A stretch of 64,000 nt of DNA from Eonycteris spelaea (Eukaryota; Chordata; Mammalia; Chiroptera; Pteropodidae), in contig PUFA01000068.1 in assembly GCA_003508835.1 (NCBI GenBank), positions 3,658,001 through 3,722,000 on the forward strand, read 5' to 3'. Below, piece after piece: positions 46,420-57,930 of this stretch. The position numbers and the translations under genes are program-made. The notes beneath the pieces were generated by a model, which was given only the letters and a program-made list of their open reading frames with translations, was not told the origin of the DNA and did not search any database. The stretch's first letter is position 1. Every line of letters begins with the position of its first letter.

Positions 46420-46640
46420 ATATTTCAGGTGAGAGATAACTTACTTAGCTTGTAGTTTGGAGGAACATGGAGATAGTGAGAGCTGGTTGGATTTGGAATG
46501 TATTTCAATGGATTTTCCAATGGATTAGATGTCAAGGGTGAGAGGAATCAAGGGTTTCTTTAAATATTTTGGCTAGAATGCATGGGAGAATAAGGTTGCC
46601 TCAAAATTTAATGAGAAGTGATGGCTAATATAAGTCTTTG
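46420..46640 (-). mobile_element. L2 remnant
   Basis: 'gagagctggttggatttgga', 'aatggattagatgtcaaggg' and 'gaggaatcaagggtttcttt' resemble L2 in reverse. Confidence 0.45.
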
Positions 46641-46949
46641 TCTTTTTAAAGGAGCTGTATTAACAGAAGACTATAAATATAACCTCTTATTTCATTTAGT
46701 TTTTAGCGGAATTAAAGAATGTAGGCTTATAGTTTTGTTCCCACAGCATAAATTACTTAAATTGTTCCAGTTAGAGATTAAAAAATGAATAGACTTATAA
46801 ACTTGTAATAAATTAAAATTTTGTCAAAAAATTATTTTTAACCAATGAAACGAACTCGGATAGGATTAAAGTCAAATACTTTTAAACTCTCAAAGTTTAT
46901 TCTCATGATGAGTACTTATTTCCAAAGGAGTAAAATTGCAAGAAATCTT

Positions 46950-47051
46950 TCTAACTCACTAAAAAAATTTTTTTAATTAAAAATTATTGGGGGTGACATT
47001 GATCAACAAAAACCAATGTTTCAAGTGTACATTTCAGTAGTGTCTAACTCA
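46950..47051 (-). mobile_element. Short L1 3'-end insertion, about 85 bp
   Basis: A T-rich start and 'attattgggggtgacattga' mark the terminal L1 3' end in minus orientation. 'tctaactca' at 46950-46958 recurs at 47043-47051, and the right copy continues 'ttttaag', giving a TTTT/AA nick site. The body is only about 85 bp. Confidence 0.65.
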
Positions 47052-47089
47052 TTTTAAGAAAATAGCATTCCCTGATATTAAAACTAAAC

Positions 47090-47460
47090 ACGGCTAACAC
47101 TAAAATATAAAAATACAGTCAGGGGAATCACTTTGTAAATTATGTAAATGTCTAACCACTATGCTGTACACCTGAGACTAATATAGAATAATATTGAATG
47201 TCAACTGTACTTGAAAAATCAAGGGGAAAAAGGTGTGGGGGAATAGGGTTTAAACTTCCAGGTATAAAGTCATGGGGATGTGGTGCACAGCATAGGGAAT
47301 ATAGTCCATAATACTGTGATAGCTTTGTACAGTGCCAGATGGTTGCTGGACTTACCATGGTGATCACTTCTTTAGAAATATAAATATTAAATAGAAATAT
47401 ACATGAAACTAATACCATATTGTATGTTAGCCATATTTTAATAAAAATCTTTAAAAATAA
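47090..47460 (+). mobile_element. Two L1MA-type 3' ends in tandem
   Basis: The first, to 47225, contains 'tgtctaaccactatgctgta' and ends in 'gtcaactgtacttgaaaaat'. The second (47240-47460) contains 'ggtataaagtcatggggatg', 'ttggtgatcacttc'-like text and ends 'atattttaataaaaatcttt'. They share the same orientation and represent two insertions or a duplication of the 3' UTR. Confidence 0.65.
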
Positions 47461-47734
47461 ATACAAGTTAATCTCATTTGTGAATATAGATTAAAAATCC
47501 TGATCAAAGTAGCAATAAAAAAAAGTGAACAAAACCTTGGAGGTGGGAATGTGGGAGGTATATGCAAAGGTTCAGAGCGAAGACTGACCTGTGGAAGCAG
47601 AGCCACAGAGCGTTATCCTGTATGTTTTTGTGTTAAATGATTCCATGTCCTTGGGGATCTTTTGAATAGACTATTCATCCTTTGAGCCACTCACTTTCTT
47701 TGTCTCCATTACCAAAGTTAATTCAAAGTATGTT
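47461..47734. other. Unassigned stretch
   Basis: No gene; begins with an A-rich patch. Confidence 0.35.
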
Positions 47735-48150
47735 GAGGACATCAGCAAAATGGTGGCATAGGAATTTCTATTGTTCGTCTCCCTCTAGAAACATCAATGT
47801 GAACAACTGTCTCTACATGAAAACACTATGGGGCTGGGGGAGCGGAGAAAGATGTGGAGATGTTGGTCAAAGGGTACGGACTCCCATTTATTAAACTACA
47901 CGTCCTGGGGATCTGATGTACAGCATGGTGACTGTAATTAACAATACTATGTTATATGCTTGCAAGTTGTTGAGAGAACAGATCTTAAATATTTTTATCT
48001 CAAAAAGAAATGGTAATTATGTTAGGGAATGGACATATTTGCTAACTTTATTGTCATTATCATTTTGTATATCAATATATCAAATTATTACATTGTACAC
48101 CTTAAACTTATAAATGTTGTATATCAGTAATATCCTAATAAAGTTGGGGG
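47735..48150 (+). mobile_element. Internally deleted L1: 5' leader joined to 3' UTR
   Basis: 'agcaaaatggtggcatagga' and 'atgtgaacaactgtctctac' (47745-47817) look like the first 80 bp of an L1 5' leader. From about 47827 the text is 3' UTR: 'gagatgttggtcaaagggta', 'gatctgatgtacagcatggt', 'gttgttgagagaacagatct' and 'tacattgtacaccttaaact'. ORF1 and ORF2 are entirely missing. The element ends near 48145 with 'cctaataaagtt' and a G-rich stretch (48146-48162). Confidence 0.6.
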
Positions 48151-48324
48151 TGGGGGGAAAGGGTTCTTTGGGAAAAATACTCCAAGAAAGATTTATTCTG
48201 CCAATGCAGTGGGGATTACTATTAGGAAATTTATTAATGTGACATCTCACTAATAACTCAAAAATAATAAAAGTTGCAATTTCAATAGACAACAATACTA
48301 GCTCACATAATTCAAATCCTATAG

Positions 48325-48865
48325 TGAGCTATGTTTTAGGTAGTGTTATAAAGGCTTTATTCACATATATGTTCATATATATGTAATGTTCATATGTATA
48401 TGTATATATGTACAATTAATTTATATAAAACCCCCATGAGGTAGATAATATTTTATTTTCATATTTTAGATGAGAAAAACTGAAACACAGGTTTAGTAAC
48501 TTGCTCAAATTCACGCAATTGGTATGTGCAAGAGCTAAGATATAAATGATATGAATCCAGGAAGAACCTATAATATTAAATCACTCTGGTAGATTACCTC
48601 CTAATAAATAACAATAATGTCATAATATTTATGTTGGTATAACATTTATCAAGTGATTACAGAGTGTCAGATACTTCTGTAAGCACTTTGAATTGACTCA
48701 TTCTCACTATAACAATATGATACAGATATTGTTATTATTCCTATTTTACAGATGAGCAAGGTAGAGAAAGGTTAAGTAAACTCAAGATTATTCCATTACT
48801 AAGTTGGAGGAGTTAGGATTTGGATCCAATCTGCCTTCAAAGCAGTTGCTATATTGTCTCTGAAA
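48325..48865 (-). mobile_element. Two adjacent MIR SINEs
   Basis: 48325-48565: an ATATGT-rich insertion, then 'gagaaaaactgaaacacagg' and 'agtaacttgctcaaattcac'. 48620-48865: 'gtataacatttatcaagtga', 'ttttacagatgagcaaggta' and 'ggagttaggatttggatcca'. Both are minus-strand MIRs. Confidence 0.7.
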
Positions 48866-49359
48866 CATTTGAACATTCATTGCTGATAATAAAATAAACC
48901 AATACAAAGCCAATCAACCAAATAAAAACTATGTAATTTAGCAAAAAAAGTGCTTCCTTAAAATTATTAAAAAATCTGTGTAACATCACAATCTATCTCA
49001 TACTTCATTGATTTTTTAAAACATTAAATGTATTACCACTAAATTTAATAGCAGGGTATGGATGCATTAAATCAACACTATCTTTAAAAAAAATGTTTTG
49101 AAGGTTTATTATAAAAGATGTGAGCACCATTTAATGGGAAAAACAAAACTATAATTGAGAAGTCATGAATTCACAAAAGTATAGTCATTAATGGATGATT
49201 GAAAAAAAAAAACTTCAGGAAAATACACGTTTAACGATAATTGCATTCTGCAAAGATTGTGAAAATAATAGTTCTCAAGACTGATGAGAAGATGTTAAAA
49301 CCGAAATGTTTGTTCCATACAGGTAGGAATGAAAGTAAGTTCAACTATTCCGGTTATAT
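48866..49359. other. Unassigned AT-rich stretch
   Basis: No gene; A runs at 49086-49093 and 49202-49212. Confidence 0.35.
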
Positions 49360-49570
49360 AGAAATCAAAACTTAAAAATACTTTAACTCTTTTAACTTAC
49401 AAACCTCCTAGTAATCTCTTCCCCCAAATAATCTGAGATGAGGACAGAGATTTATGCTTAAGAATGTTAATTTCAGCATTGTTTATAATAGTAAAATATT
49501 AAATACAATCTGAATGTTGAACAGGATATTACTTTTTAAATTATGCTATATCCATTTCATAGTCTATATA
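49360..49570 (+). mobile_element. L1ME-type fragment
   Basis: 'ttatgcttaagaatgttaat' and 'ttcagcattgtttataatag' match L1 ORF2/3' UTR text in plus orientation. Confidence 0.5.
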
Positions 49571-49861
49571 TATCCACTTAATAAAGGCATTAACTGACTT
49601 AAGTTTGACTCCTGTTATAAATTTCTTCTGTTCCTAATGCCCCTTTCAAACTCATGACTTTTCATTTTTATTTGGGTCTGTTCTAATGATACTCTAGAGT
49701 AATAATTTTGTTAATATTCTTTTGAATATTCTATTATTTGCAAAGAAGAAACAAGTCATATTTAGTTATGGATGAGACAAAAAAGAGGTGGTGATGGAAA
49801 TGATATTTGTAAAGGCAGGGTGAAATAATGAATATTGAATATTGTATGAATTTTGTCTAGT

Positions 49862-50360
49862 TTATGTTTCCCTAGAAGAGGCCCTAAGACAGGGACTCAA
49901 ATTCAAGTTAAAATGTTTTATTTTAGAAGATGGTCCTAGAAAGTACTGTAAGAGCAGTGAGGAATAAGACAGGGAGGGACATCAAGGTACCCAATAAAGG
50001 GTGAATTTTCAAGCTAGTAACTTAATCCCCCTAGGGAACTCAGGGAGTTAGTGTAAAATCAGGCAGCCTCAGTTAATCTCTGTCATCTCCAATGATAAAG
50101 GAGCTAGTATATTTATATGCCAACCTCTGTTGCTAAGGGCTGTTCCTGAGTGGTGTTTGTTGATTCTCTGAGGCTTCCAGTCTGTTCTGTACATTGTCAG
50201 TGTGGGTATTAACTCCAGAAGGAGCCCTAAGGCCACTGGAAATCTGACTAGCACTATAATGGTGAGGCCCGGGTGTGTAGTTGGGGTACTGACAAGGTCC
50301 GTTGTACTGTTCTGACAACATCTTTTTGAATACTGATACTGACATCCACATTTTTAGGAG
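49862..50360 (-). mobile_element. LTR-like old repeat, minus strand
   Basis: 'tttccctagaagaggcccta', 'gacagggactcaaattcaag' and 'gtcatctccaatgataaagg' belong to a common old mammalian LTR-like repeat. The left 85 bp match the reverse complement of the right end of the element at 55.68-56.09 kb. No internal coding region is attached, and the frames inside are non-coding. Confidence 0.45.
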
Positions 50361-51864
50361 TTAGTAGTTTTTCTTTTATAAGTAGAATAACAATAACAGA
50401 ATCATAACATCTGCCTGTTAAGGATAATTTGGAAAAAGCAGTTTAGATTGGGACCTTAACCAAGGCACTTATTTACTGAAGAAATGACAGAAACTTGCTT
50501 ATAACCCAGTTCATCTATAAAATATTGGTCCTCAGAAACAAGTGCTAATACAATTATATCTGCTTGTTGGCAAATCTGTTGATAAGAAAAACATGATTTT
50601 TGGTTTAAGATCAGAAGGGACTAGACATATTTTAATCCTGTGGGCCAATCATTCTGCAAACCATATGAGAAATGATGCTGTCAACTTCTAATATACAAAC
50701 TATAATTTCCCTGCATTGCGTGGGAAGAGGGACTTTGAATTTATCTTCAATTACTATTTTTATAGTTTGACAACCAAGTGAAAAGATGAACGAACATTTT
50801 CATGTCTTATAAACATTAAAATACCAAAGCACTTAAAAATTGTTCCAAGCGGCTAGATCCTAGCATGGTATCTGGTACATGGTAGGTACTTAAAATATAT
50901 TTTTTGAAATTCAATTATCATTAGTAGTGAACTTTCTTGGTAGATTGATCTATTCTTTCATTTATTCTGCAATCATTGAGTAGCTAAAACATGTCAGGCA
51001 CAGTGCTAATTTTAACTAGATAGATGTCTGTGTTGTGTTGCCTGGCAGATACCAGTAACTTAAGTCTCTTAGTAATGTTATACAACATATTTAACCAAAG
51101 ATATGTCCTCACATGCAGAGGGAATCGTCACCCTTAGTGTATATCTTAGAGACCTGTTTGTCTTTCTAAAAGTCTTCCTCTATCTCTTCAAGCCTCACTT
51201 CCTCTGTATTCTCCTTTATTATTTTAGCTGTTTGACAGCTTCTTTAATAGGAAAGTAGCTCACTAAAAACTCCTGGGAAATTTACAGAAGATTACACAGA
51301 GAGACAGTCTCCACATTTCCTGCTTTTCTTCTTACTAGAGTATTGCATTTAATTGATACATCATTTTGAGCCCAGTGAGTACCATCGTCGTTTCACTTGT
51401 TCTTTATATGTTCTGAAATGTGTAAAGCGTGTGGGGAATTTTATGCTTCCCAAGGACTCCTAAGCCCACTGCTCTGGAAATCACTGAATTTATTTGCTCA
51501 CTAATTGTTTTAGGTTTCAATTTAATTTGTTACCTGTAATGTTTGTATTTTTATATCTGCTGTGACAGTGTCTACAAACTTTCTGGCCACGCCCATCATA
51601 AAATTTGCTCTAACTTTAGTCCCTTCAAATTCATGATGCCTTTAAATTAGCTCAGTAATGGTACTGAGATAAAACTTCACTTTTAAGAAGTGCTGCTCCT
51701 CAACTTTATTCGTATCCTTGACATGCTCAAAGTTTTAGAATGAGGTATTGTGTCTCAACAAAATTAATTCAGTCATTTTTATTTTTTCATTTATCCACCA
51801 AATTCATTTATTTACTAAATGGACTGTTCTGTAGGGAAAAGTCAGTAGACTAAGAGTAGATCTG
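50361..51864. other. Mostly unassigned; opposed L2 termini
   Basis: At 50855-50935 an L2 3' end reads plus ('tagcatggtatctggtacat'). At 50950-51020 another reads minus ('gtcaggcacagtgctaattt'). The rest shows no gene or clear repeat. Confidence 0.4.
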
Positions 51865-52190
51865 AGATCTGGGGTCTGGTATGACTGTGCCCACAGCAAG
51901 ATAAGTTATATGATCTTATAGAAATCACTCAGGCTGTCTGTGCCTCAGTTTCCTGATCCATAAAAAAAAGAAGAAAATTATTCCTTTTTTACAGAGTTTT
52001 GAAAACATAGTGGGATACTACAGGGAAGAGCTTTCTAGACAAGGCACACTATGCATGTGAGGTGTTATTACTACTACTATTACTACCACCATCATCATTT
52101 TCCAGTTGGTGACTTTAGATAAGTTACTTAATTTTTCTGAGCTTCCATTTCTTCATTTGTACAAAGATAGCTTCTGTGTTCAATTCTTCC
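51865..52190 (+). mobile_element. Two MIR SINEs in the same orientation
   Basis: 51865-52085: 'gtgcctcagtttcctgatcc' and 'gacaaggcacactatgcatg'. 52100-52190: 'tagataagttacttaatttt' and 'ttccatttcttcatttgtac'. Trinucleotide runs (TTA/CTA/CCA/TCA) lie at 52066-52098. Confidence 0.65.
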
Positions 52191-52194
52191 TCAG

Positions 52195-52400
52195 CATCAG
52201 GAGAGATTTTATTGAGGAAGGCATCCTAGAAGACAATTTTGAAAGATGAGTCACTCTTAGCTTATGAGAAAGAGAGGACATTTCAGGTAAAGTTAGCAAT
52301 GTGAGCAAAGCTTGAAACAGTCTGGTAATTTAGAACTGCAAGCGATTTGGCAGGAGCCTCTCTGAAGTGAGAATGGAATCTTAACAATAAGGTTCCACAG
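52195..52400 (-). mobile_element. L2 remnant
   Basis: 'ttgaggaaggcatcctagaa', 'gaaagatgagtcactcttag' and 'gcaatgtgagcaaagcttga' are L2 3' region in reverse. Confidence 0.5.
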
Positions 52401-52529
52401 GGAGGATCAGGCCCAGCCAAGCAGTTAAGACTGCATTCCTCAGTGATATAGCAGCCCCAGATGGTTTTAAGCAAAAACAAGCCTCAAAGTGATGAGGTTG
52501 GTCTGAGTCGTGGGATAGTAGTAGTGAAG

Positions 52530-52765
52530 GTAAGACCCCACTAATAGCTCTTACTGTGTGCTAAATGCTTATAGGACCATGTGCTGAGTTTTTTACATGT
52601 ATTATGTCATTTAATCCTAAGAACGACTGTATGAGTTTGGTCCTAATATTATACAGATGAGGAAATAAAAGCTCAGAAAGGTTAATAACTCACTTAACAT
52701 TACACACCTAGTAAATGGCAGAATTCTAGAGTTCATAATCTACACTCTCAATCACTAGACCAAAT
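52530..52765 (-). mobile_element. MIR SINE
   Basis: 'catttaatcctaagaacgac', 'cagatgaggaaataaaagct' and 'cacacctagtaaatggcaga' are a well-preserved MIR in reverse. Confidence 0.8.
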
Positions 52766-53279
52766 CGTATTCTTTAATTTTAAAACTCTTGTTTTCTGAA
52801 CTTATTTGAAAACTGCTGAATATTTTGTTAAAAATTAGATCACAGGGTCTTTGAGTTGGAGGGGACTTTGTCATCCAACCAAATCCTCTATCCAACGCAG
52901 GGATCCTCTGTATAGTGATTCCCCGTTGCTTCAGCACACACTGTGACAAGGAACTCAGTATAGAGAGAATGTGTCTCTGATACTTTCCCTCATATTCAGA
53001 TGAAGTATCTGTCCTGTTCTAAGCTCTGTTCTCTGGAGAACATCTGGTTGTATAAACTTTTTTTTTTTTATATGATCGCTCTTCTCATGCTATCACATCC
53101 CCCCACCCAAGTCTTATTTTCTTTAACTGAAGCATTCTTAGTTCTCTCAACTGTTTCTCATGTATTTTCTAGACATGTGGTATAGATTGTGTAGAGTGAG
53201 GTGATGTGCTCTTTTCATCTGTAGGCTATTGTCTGATAAAATAACTATGATTTTTGCGTAGGCGATAATTGTGGGTACT
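52766..53279. other. Unassigned; possible MIR3-like patch
   Basis: 52840-52960 ('tctttgagttggaggggact') resembles a MIR3/MON-type 5' part. Frames of 61-64 codons on both strands are not convincing. Confidence 0.35.
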
Positions 53280-53478
53280 AATTGTGGACTCTAGTATCAG
53301 ACTATTTGTCTTTCGATTTTGGTAATGCCATTTTCTGGAAGGTAATCTTGAGGGAATTTCTTAATCTTCCTAAACCTCTATGTCCTCATCTAGAAAATGG
53401 GTTAATTTTAATGGCTGACTCATAACTCATTCATAGAATTATTAAGATTAAATAAGATAATATAGATACATCTCTTTA
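53280..53478 (+). mobile_element. MIR SINE
   Basis: 'ctagtatcagactatttgtc', 'tctatgtcctcatctagaaa' and 'ttaagattaaataagataat' follow MIR order. Confidence 0.65.
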
Positions 53479-53479
53479 G

Positions 53480-53815
53480 CCATTACTGTTAGGTGGCTTT
53501 CCCTTTTATGTAGGGTAAAATCCGCATTTTTATCCTGATTTTTAAAGCCTTCACCTTTCTTCCTCCCCAATATCTACAATAACCCTTCCCGGCTTGAGTT
53601 TTCTTCTCAGCATGTACTACCCACTCTCATTGATGTACTTTAATTATTTATGTATTTATTGTCTGTGTTCTTTGTCCCTGATCCTAACAATAATGTTAGT
53701 TTCATGAGGGTAGAGATTTGTTGCCTATATTCTTCACTGTTGTACCCCCAGCTCTCAGAACGATAGCTGGCATATTATTGGTACTCAATTAATCTCTACT
53801 GGTAGACTAGGAGCT
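53480..53815 (+). mobile_element. L2 3' end
   Basis: 'taaagccttcacctttcttc', 'tagtttcatgagggtagaga' and 'agctggcatattattggtac' follow L2 order. Confidence 0.7.
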
Positions 53816-54269
53816 ATGATTTTAAAAGATTTAATAACAAAGTTTTGTTTGCTCAAATGTATTGTTTCCAATAGGATTCATCTAATGCTTAGATTTAAAT
53901 GAGTCAAGATTCACTCTCTGGTGATTTGAGTGGAGGTTTCTGGGAAACTCCATACAATTATACAAAAATCTATACGTTTTACTCAAGCCTCTTTGATATC
54001 TGCTCCAAACTGGTATACCTGGAAGGGGTGGGTTTTTTTTTTTTTTTTATTCTTAAGGTGAAGATCATATTTATCTGTTGTTATAATCTTTATGAATTGA
54101 GCTGAAGATCTCCTTTAACTTAAGAGTCTTAAGTCAGATCTTTCATCTCTTCGATCAGTATTTTTTTAGGCAAACAAAAGCAAATTCAGATTGCTTCGAT
54201 AATCATTTTAGACTATTTACTCTCCTTTACGTGTATGTTCAGTTATGAATTTCCACCCAATAAACGCAG
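53816..54269. other. Unassigned stretch
   Basis: A T15 run at 54033-54048; no recognised repeat or gene. The 68-codon frame at 53899 spans the T run and is unsupported. Confidence 0.35.
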
Positions 54270-54480
54270 CGTATATAACAAGAGTGCAGGCTGTGGAGCC
54301 ACATAACATTGAGTCAGATAATCCAGTCTCAACCACTTACTAGCTAAGTGACAACCAGGTATTTTTTTTTCTGCACTTCTCTGTACCTTAGTTTACTCAC
54401 TGGTGAAACAAATAATATATATATAGGACAATTATATATATATAGGACAATTAGCATGTAGTAAATATGTAAACATTTGG
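54270..54480 (+). mobile_element. MIR SINE carrying a 19-bp tandem duplication
   Basis: 'gagtgcaggctgtggagcca', 'accacttactagctaagtga' and 'agtttactcactggtgaaac' in MIR order. A perfect 19-bp duplication lies at 54415-54452. Confidence 0.75.
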
Positions 54481-54639
54481 TTTTATTTAATTAACCAACA
54501 TTTCCTTCTAATCAATATATTAGTAGTCCTTTTATTGTTTACTAATATGTCATTATGGCAGATTGTTACAATGATAGGATACTAATTATATACAGTTTTT
54601 ATAATATGCTGGATTGTTTGGATTGGTAAACTATGGCCT

Positions 54640-55435
54640 TTAGGATGGAGTCCAAAATTCTTTTTATGGTATTCCACATTCCAGTTAATCTAAATTTGAT
54701 TCAGTTCCCCTTGACCCTAAATGTTTCTGTGCCTCTAGGTCCACTGCTCCTATAGTTCCATGTGTTGTCAAGGCCTCTTCTACCATATCTTTTTACATAA
54801 ATTTTATCATTATACAGCTCAATTCAATGCTGTATCCCCTTTGAGGTCTTTTCCCCTCCACAAGTAATTTCTCTTACTTATGACCCTCTATGATGATGAT
54901 TACTTTCTGTTTTACATATTAAGTAATAACATGCAGCTCAGTAGCGTGTTCTAGGAGTTCCCCTACCTCCTTCACTTCTCTTTAGAACTCATCTCTTATG
55001 CATCCATCCCCAGCTCACTGCCTTCTAACTACTCTGTTCCCTGAATATGCCAATTATCCTTTTGGTTCAAGGTTTTTTACTTGCTATTTCACTTGCCTGG
55101 TACACTTTTCCTTCAGATATCCTTTTGACTTGCCCCCTCACAGAGAAGCCTTCTCTGACCACCCTATTAAAATAGTTCTCTCATTATTACTCTCAAATGT
55201 ACCCTGTTTTTTTTTTTTTTTTAAAAAAATTTGTATCACTATCCAATATTGTGCTGTATATTAATGTATTTATATGTTTATTATCTGTCTCACAGATAAA
55301 ATGTAAGATTAAAGAGGATAGGAATATTGTCTATTTTGTTCATGGCTAAATTCTTCTTTTTGAGGAGAGTATGTGACATTTAGTAGGTATTCACTAAATA
55401 TTTTCCCAATGAATGAATGATGAATTAATAAATAG
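54640..55435 (+). mobile_element. L2 LINE 3' region
   Basis: 'ggatggagtccaaaattctt', 'cacttgcctggtacactttt', 'gagaagccttctctgaccac' and 'gtaggtattcactaaatatt' to 'aatgaatgaatga'. A T17/A7 junction lies at 55206-55229. The 88-codon frame is L2 sequence. Confidence 0.75.
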
Positions 55436-55679
55436 AATTGCCTTTACCGGCATAGTTTCCTACCACCCTACTGTTATGGGAACATTTCAAATATAATCTG
55501 AGTTTGGCTTCTCAACCCTCAATCAGTGCCTGTATTAAGATATAAATATAATGAAAAGAAAAAAAATATGTATATGAAAACTGACAGTAATATGTTTAAG
55601 TGAGAAACTGAAAATAGAAACTATGATTTTTTATTCTAATGAAGCCCCACTCTATTGGATGTTCTTCTTCCACTCACAA

Positions 55680-56090
55680 TAGATGAAGAGTGTGGCAAAT
55701 ACTGTTAGTGCTCCTGTCATTGTCATTTCATTTCCAGCAGCCATCACCTGTCACTCTGTGAGCCGCTGCTGGAAATGCCTTCCCTCCTCCTACTGCTCCC
55801 TGCTCCTACTGGAACCAGTGACTGGAGTGTGGAGACATAAATACCGTAAAGCCCTTGGTTCTCTTGTAGGGACATGTTTCTGCACTGTTTTCAGAGCCCC
55901 ATGTGTATTTGAGCTAAAGACTTCTGTCAGATCGTGCTGGATGCTGCACCCTTGCTTGGACTCTTTGAAGTCCTACTTTCCTTCTCCTCTATAACTTTCT
56001 TCTAGGAACATACTTTTAAAATAAATCGCTTTCACATGAATCCTATTCTCAGGTCTACTTCTGGGCAATATAATCTAAAACTAAGAAAGA
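55680..56090 (+). mobile_element. LTR-like old repeat, plus strand
   Basis: The right end 'cacatgaatcctattctcag', 'gtctacttctgggcaatata' with 'aaaataaatcgc' (AATAAA) is the 3' end of the same repeat type seen in reverse at 49.86 kb. The 103-codon frame from 55683 lies within it. It has no recognisable domain, although its C/S/L content and continuous opening make it worth one check. Confidence 0.4.
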
Positions 56091-56539
56091 ATGTGTCTTT
56101 TTTGGATTTGGCTACCCTATTGATCTGTGCTGGGGGTCAGGTAACATGGAGCCTCGAGTCTATCATCCTCTCTGAATTCAGATATGGCTGTCATCCGTGG
56201 TCCTTGTAGGACCTGGTTGTGACTGGGTACATCCTTGTCTGTGTACTTTCTAGATGAGTTTAAAATCTACTTTGCCTATGAACTTAATAGAGGAAAGGAA
56301 GGAAAATAGGAGTGGGGGAAAAGGAGTATCTTCTTTTTTGCTCAGTCGACTTCTCTATATTACCTCCCCATCCCTACTCTAATTCAAAATTCATTAGTTT
56401 CTTTTCCTTCTGTTCACCTTGCTTCTCTCTCCCCCATAATATTTCTTCTGTCATACTGTATCCTTTATTAGTGAAGAGCAGCATCTAAGCTGTCAGCTCT
56501 CTAATTACAGGACAGCATAATTACAACTATGTTAAGCAA
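56091..56539. other. Unassigned stretch
   Basis: No gene or clear repeat. Confidence 0.35.
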
Positions 56540-56695
56540 TTATTTGTTGTGCATGTCACCTCTAGTTGATTGTGAGGTACTTAAGAGTAGAGTCTATATC
56601 TTATTGATCTTGTTTTCCCCATAGTGCTCAGCACAGCACTGTGCACACATTAGAATTGCAATTAAATATTTCTTGAACAAATTATAATGAGCAAA
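56540..56695 (+). mobile_element. L2 3' end
   Basis: 'gattgtgaggtacttaagag', 'agtgctcagcacagcactgt' and 'attaaatatttcttgaacaa' follow L2 order. Confidence 0.65.
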
Positions 56696-57439
56696 TTGAT
56701 ATTCAAAGGGCATGGATTTTAGTATTTTTTTCTAATCTTATCTTGTTCTCATCTCTGAAAAGAATAATTATTTTCTTCTTTGAATTTGAGGACTCATGGT
56801 TTGTTTTGTTAAGTGCTTGTTGAAAAGTAGGCTTAATTAATCTGTTTATACTTGGATACTTGGTAGAATTTTAATAGGGTGAAGATTCATTTGTTGAATT
56901 GAAGAGGATTCTTTCTATTCATCTGATGTTAATTAGCACCTATCATTGAACTATTTAAATCCTGAAGATTTATTCATTAAAGAGAGTCTAAAGTGACCCT
57001 CACCCATTAGAACATCAGGTTAAAAGCCAACTTGATGAAACTGTAAATTATTAATGCGATCAAAATGCCTTTTTATAGTCTGAAGATCAAGGTTTCATCT
57101 GCTTCTCACTAAATAACTTGCTGAAATTACATTCTTGGATGTTGTTTAAATTTCTGATTCTTATATGAACAAATGGCAAATCTAATACAAATTTCAGATA
57201 AAGTACAGAGTAGTGAGTTCTGAAACAAACTTAGAAAAGAAAAAGAAAAAATATAATTAGCTATGAGGAAATAGATACCATATTTTAAAATTGAGGAAGC
57301 AAAGAAGAAGTCGTTAATTACCACATTCTCTTACAAAGACAATCCCTCCTTAAGTTGCATCTATGTACATCCAATTAGTAATTATCAAACATCTAAGTAA
57401 GGGCCACACTACAATGAGTGTTCAAAATAACTGAAGATT
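56696..57439. other. Unassigned AT-rich stretch
   Basis: No gene or clear repeat. Confidence 0.35.
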
Positions 57440-57930
57440 CAGTGTCTGGTTAGAGCTAGGATTTACAGTCTGGTTGGGCAGACACTACTGATACACTTGA
57501 AGCAATAGTGAACTTTGTAAGACACTACATAGAACATGCTATGTTACACTGGCTCTGATCTTACAGCCTTTGCCTTGAACATTTGAACATAATTGTCTCT
57601 CCCACTATCCTAGTTTAGCAACTCATTATCTATTGCTTTGAATGTTACAACAATATTTAGTGCTTGGAGCATAGTTAGTGCTCCTTTATTTGTTATCGGA
57701 ATGAGTGGATAAATGAATGGCCAAGAACCTAAAGACTATAGGAAATTAAAGGGGAAGAATGGGATCTGGAGCAGGCAGTGAAGACTGCCTGCAGAAGGTA
57801 TTACTTCAGTTGAAAACCACATGGGAAACCCGGTAGAAAGAGGGCAAACACAGATAGCAAGAGAGCTGTGGCCATCTGTTGAAATTTTCAGAACCAGATG
57901 ATGACGAATAGTAAAGCCATATTTATTTTA
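57440..57930 (-). mobile_element. L2 remnants with an inserted plus-strand L2 tail
   Basis: Minus-strand L2-like text at 57465-57545 and 57760-57880. Between them lies a plus-strand terminus ('gtgcttggagcatagttagt', 'gagtggataaatgaatgg'). Confidence 0.4.

Noticed and set aside
55683..55994. 103-codon protein gene
   Set aside because: The frame sits in an LTR-like repeat that ends with AATAAA. No domain was recognised.
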